Source of the DNA: Arthrobacter ipis | GTDB lineage: Bacteria; Actinomycetota; Actinomycetes; Actinomycetales; Micrococcaceae | Assembly (NCBI RefSeq): GCF_014694315.1 | Contig: NZ_JAAOXD010000001.1 | Coordinates: 976,093-1,040,092 of the forward strand | DNA: 64,000 bases | Reading direction: 5' to 3' | Part shown: positions 62,268-64,000 of the stretch, piece by piece | Layout: the number at the start of each line of letters is the position of its first letter | Numbering within the stretch: the first letter of the stretch is position 1 | Notes under the pieces: model-generated | Databases searched by the model: none | What the model was told of the DNA's origin: nothing | Seen by the model: the letters and a program-made list of their open reading frames with translations, nothing else | Made by a program: the position numbers and the translations under genes

Positions 62268-64000
62268 TCAGGCGTCGATGCGTTCGCGGTCCAGGCTGGA
62301 GGCACCGGCGATGATGAAGTCCTTGCGCGGCGCGACGTCCGATCCCATCAGCAGGTCGAAGGTGGCTTCCGCCTGCTGCGCGTTCTCGATGTTCACCTTG
62401 CGGAGCATGCGGTGCCGGGGGTCCATGGTGGTCTCGGCCAACTGTTCGGCGTCCATCTCGCCAAGGCCCTTGTAGCGCTGGATGGGTTCCTTGTACTTCC
62501 TGCCCTCGGCGGCGAGCTTCGCCAGCAGGCTGTGCAGTTCAGCCTCGGAATATGTGTAGATCATCTCGTTGGCCTTTTGCCCGGCATTGATGACTTCCAC
62601 CCGGTGCAGCGGCGGGACGGCCGCGAAGACCCGGCCCGCCTCCACCATGGGACGCATGTAGCGGAAGAACAAGGTGAGCAGCAGCGTGCGGATGTGCGCG
62701 CCGTCGACGTCGGCGTCGGTCATCAGGATGACCTTCCCGTAGCGGGCCGCCTCAATCGCGAAGCTGCGTCCGGAACCGGCCCCGACCACCTGGATAAGGG
62801 CCGCGCACTCGGCGTTGGAGAGCATGTCGCCCACTGAAGCCTTCTGGACGTTGAGGATCTTGCCGCGGATCGGCAGCAGTGCCTGGAAGTCGGAGGAGCG
62901 CGCCAGTTTGGCCGTGCCGAGGGCCGAGTCGCCCTCCACGATGAACAGTTCGGAGCGGGCGACGTCGTCCGTGCGGCAGTCCGCAAGCTTGGTGGGCATT
63001 GACGACGTCTCGAGCGCGGTCTTCCGGCGCTGCGTCTCTTTGTGGACGCGGGCGGAGATGCGCGACTTCATCTCGCTGACGATCTTTTCCAGCAGCAGCG
63101 CGGACTGGGCTTTGTCGTTGCGGTTGGAGGAGTTGAGCTTGGCTGCGATCTCCTTCTCCACCACCCGGGCCACGATGGCCTTGACCGCGGAGGTGCCGAG
63201 GATCTCCTTCGTCTGGCCCTCGAACTGCGGCTCGGCGAGGCGCACGGTCAGGACGGCGGTGAGCCCGGCGAAGATGTCGTCCTTCTCGATCTTGTCGTTG
63301 CCGGCCTTGAGTTTTCGGGCGTTGGCTTCCACGGTCTTCCGGAAGGTCTTCACGAGGGCCTGCTCGAAGCCGGCCTGGTGCGTGCCGCCCTTCGGCGTGG
63401 AGATGATGTTCACGAAGCTGCGGACTGTGGTGTCGTAGCCGATCCCCCAGCGCAGCGCGACGTCCACTTCGCAGTCACGTTCCACTTCGGCGATTTTGCT
63501 GTGGCCCTTCTCGTCCAGCACGGGAACGGTTTCCTTGAACTTGCCGGCGCCATGCAGGCGCCAGACGTCCGTGACCCCGGAGTCTGCGGCGAGGAATTCC
63601 ACGAACTCGGAGATGCCGCCGTCGTGGTGGAACACTTCCTCGTGCGCTCCCAGTTCACCGGGCGTGCCGGGGAGCTTGCGCTCATCCCGGACGGTGATCT
63701 TCAGGCCGGGCACCAGGAAGGAGGTCTGCCGGGCCCGGGCGGTGAGTTCCTCGTAGGAGAACCGCGCGTCCGCGGTGAAGATCTGTGTGTCCGCCCAGTA
63801 GCGGATACGCGTTCCGGTGACGCCGCGCTTCGCCTTACCGACGACGTCGAGGACAGAGTCTTCGACGAACGGAGCGAACGTGGCGGTGGGGTTGGGCCGG
63901 CCGTTGTCATTGAAGCGGCCGGGTTCACCCCGGCGGAACGACATCTTGTAGGTCTTGCCGCCCCGGTCCACCTCCGCGTCGAGGCGTGCCGAGAGCGCGT
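62268..64000 (-). CDS. parE: DNA topoisomerase IV subunit B, C-terminal part
   Basis: About 577 codons are visible; the gene runs past the right edge, and the N-terminal ATPase part is missing. Visible: transducer domain segments (e.g. SFVNIISTPKGGTHQAGFEQAL), TOPRIM motif EGDSALGTAKLARSSDFQAL, the PIRGKILNVQKA loop, and the metal pair DADVDGAHIRTLLL, then YKGLGEMDAEQLAETTMDP at the end. These belong to GyrB/ParE; assignment to ParE rests on the partner subunit at 49097 and is not fully certain. It decatenates chromosomes. Confidence 0.9.
   Translation of the reverse strand, partial: ALSARLDAEVDRGGKTYKMSFRRGEPGRFNDNGRPNPTATFAPFVEDSVLDVVGKAKRGVTGTRIRYWADTQIFTADARFSYEELTARARQTSFLVPGLKITVRDERKLPGTPGELGAHEEVFHHDGGISEFVEFLAADSGVTDVWRLHGAGKFKETVPVLDEKGHSKIAEVERDCEVDVALRWGIGYDTTVRSFVNIISTPKGGTHQAGFEQALVKTFRKTVEANARKLKAGNDKIEKDDIFAGLTAVLTVRLAEPQFEGQTKEILGTSAVKAIVARVVEKEIAAKLNSSNRNDKAQSALLLEKIVSEMKSRISARVHKETQRRKTALETSSMPTKLADCRTDDVARSELFIVEGDSALGTAKLARSSDFQALLPIRGKILNVQKASVGDMLSNAECAALIQVVGAGSGRSFAIEAARYGKVILMTDADVDGAHIRTLLLTLFFRYMRPMVEAGRVFAAVPPLHRVEVINAGQKANEMIYTYSEAELHSLLAKLAAEGRKYKEPIQRYKGLGEMDAEQLAETTMDPRHRMLRKVNIENAQQAEATFDLLMGSDVAPRKDFIIAGASSLDRERIDA

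Overview
The window is high-GC chromosomal DNA of an actinobacterium, most probably a Micrococcaceae member close to Arthrobacter/Pseudarthrobacter. The basis is the actinobacterial gene content (SepH, DUF3093, DUF3159, DUF3710, DUF4193, DUF5998, fused CydDC, DUF222-HNH protein), frequent GTG/TTG starts and leaderless-type promoters. I found 55 protein genes, two of them cut by the window edges. I saw no rRNA, tRNA, CRISPR array, insertion sequence or prophage.

1-9.4 kb is an accessory amine-catabolism locus. A minus-strand unit (APC permease, MoaF, aldehyde dehydrogenase) diverges from TetR gene 1. A second minus-strand unit (cupin, flavin monoamine oxidase) diverges from TetR gene 2, which is followed by a RibD-like reductase, an amidohydrolase and a glutamine-synthetase-like ligase. 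The last two correspond to the two halves of fungal FluG. The two TetR proteins are paralogues, and both divergent promoter regions carry a related AACT-N12-AGTT operator. I infer one amine-responsive regulon containing an oxidative route and a possible gamma-glutamylation route.

9.4-27.3 kb is mixed metabolism: HhH-GPD repair protein, 5'-3' exonuclease, glycogen-debranching-type glucosidase, MFS transporter, secreted gamma-glutamyltransferase, 2H phosphoesterase, a 13E12/DUF222-HNH protein preceded by a perfect 16-bp hairpin, a bifunctional beta-oxidation enzyme, and an ECF transporter (S, T, fused A-A) behind a nucleoside hydrolase and an aldo/keto reductase.

27.4-51.6 kb is a conserved actinobacterial core: dxs, aconitase, a TrmA-type RNA methyltransferase, a KimA-like potassium permease with two RCK/TrkA proteins, DUF3159, OB-fold protein, DUF3710, dut, DUF3093, DUF4193, sepH, tdk, a phosphodiesterase, DUF5998, a GNAT/acyl-CoA-synthetase acetyltransferase and topoisomerase IV subunit A. 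Part of this order resembles Mycobacterium tuberculosis Rv2689c-Rv2699c. Many genes are coupled by 4-base stop/start overlaps.

51.6-64 kb holds small enzymes, the cytochrome bd oxidase operon cydA-cydB-cydDC, a divergent BlaI-type repressor with an M56 membrane protease, and the 3' part of the topoisomerase IV B subunit. Three BlaI-type palindromes lie between cydA and blaI, one of them on the predicted cydA -10 box, so cytochrome bd is probably under BlaI/BlaR-like control.
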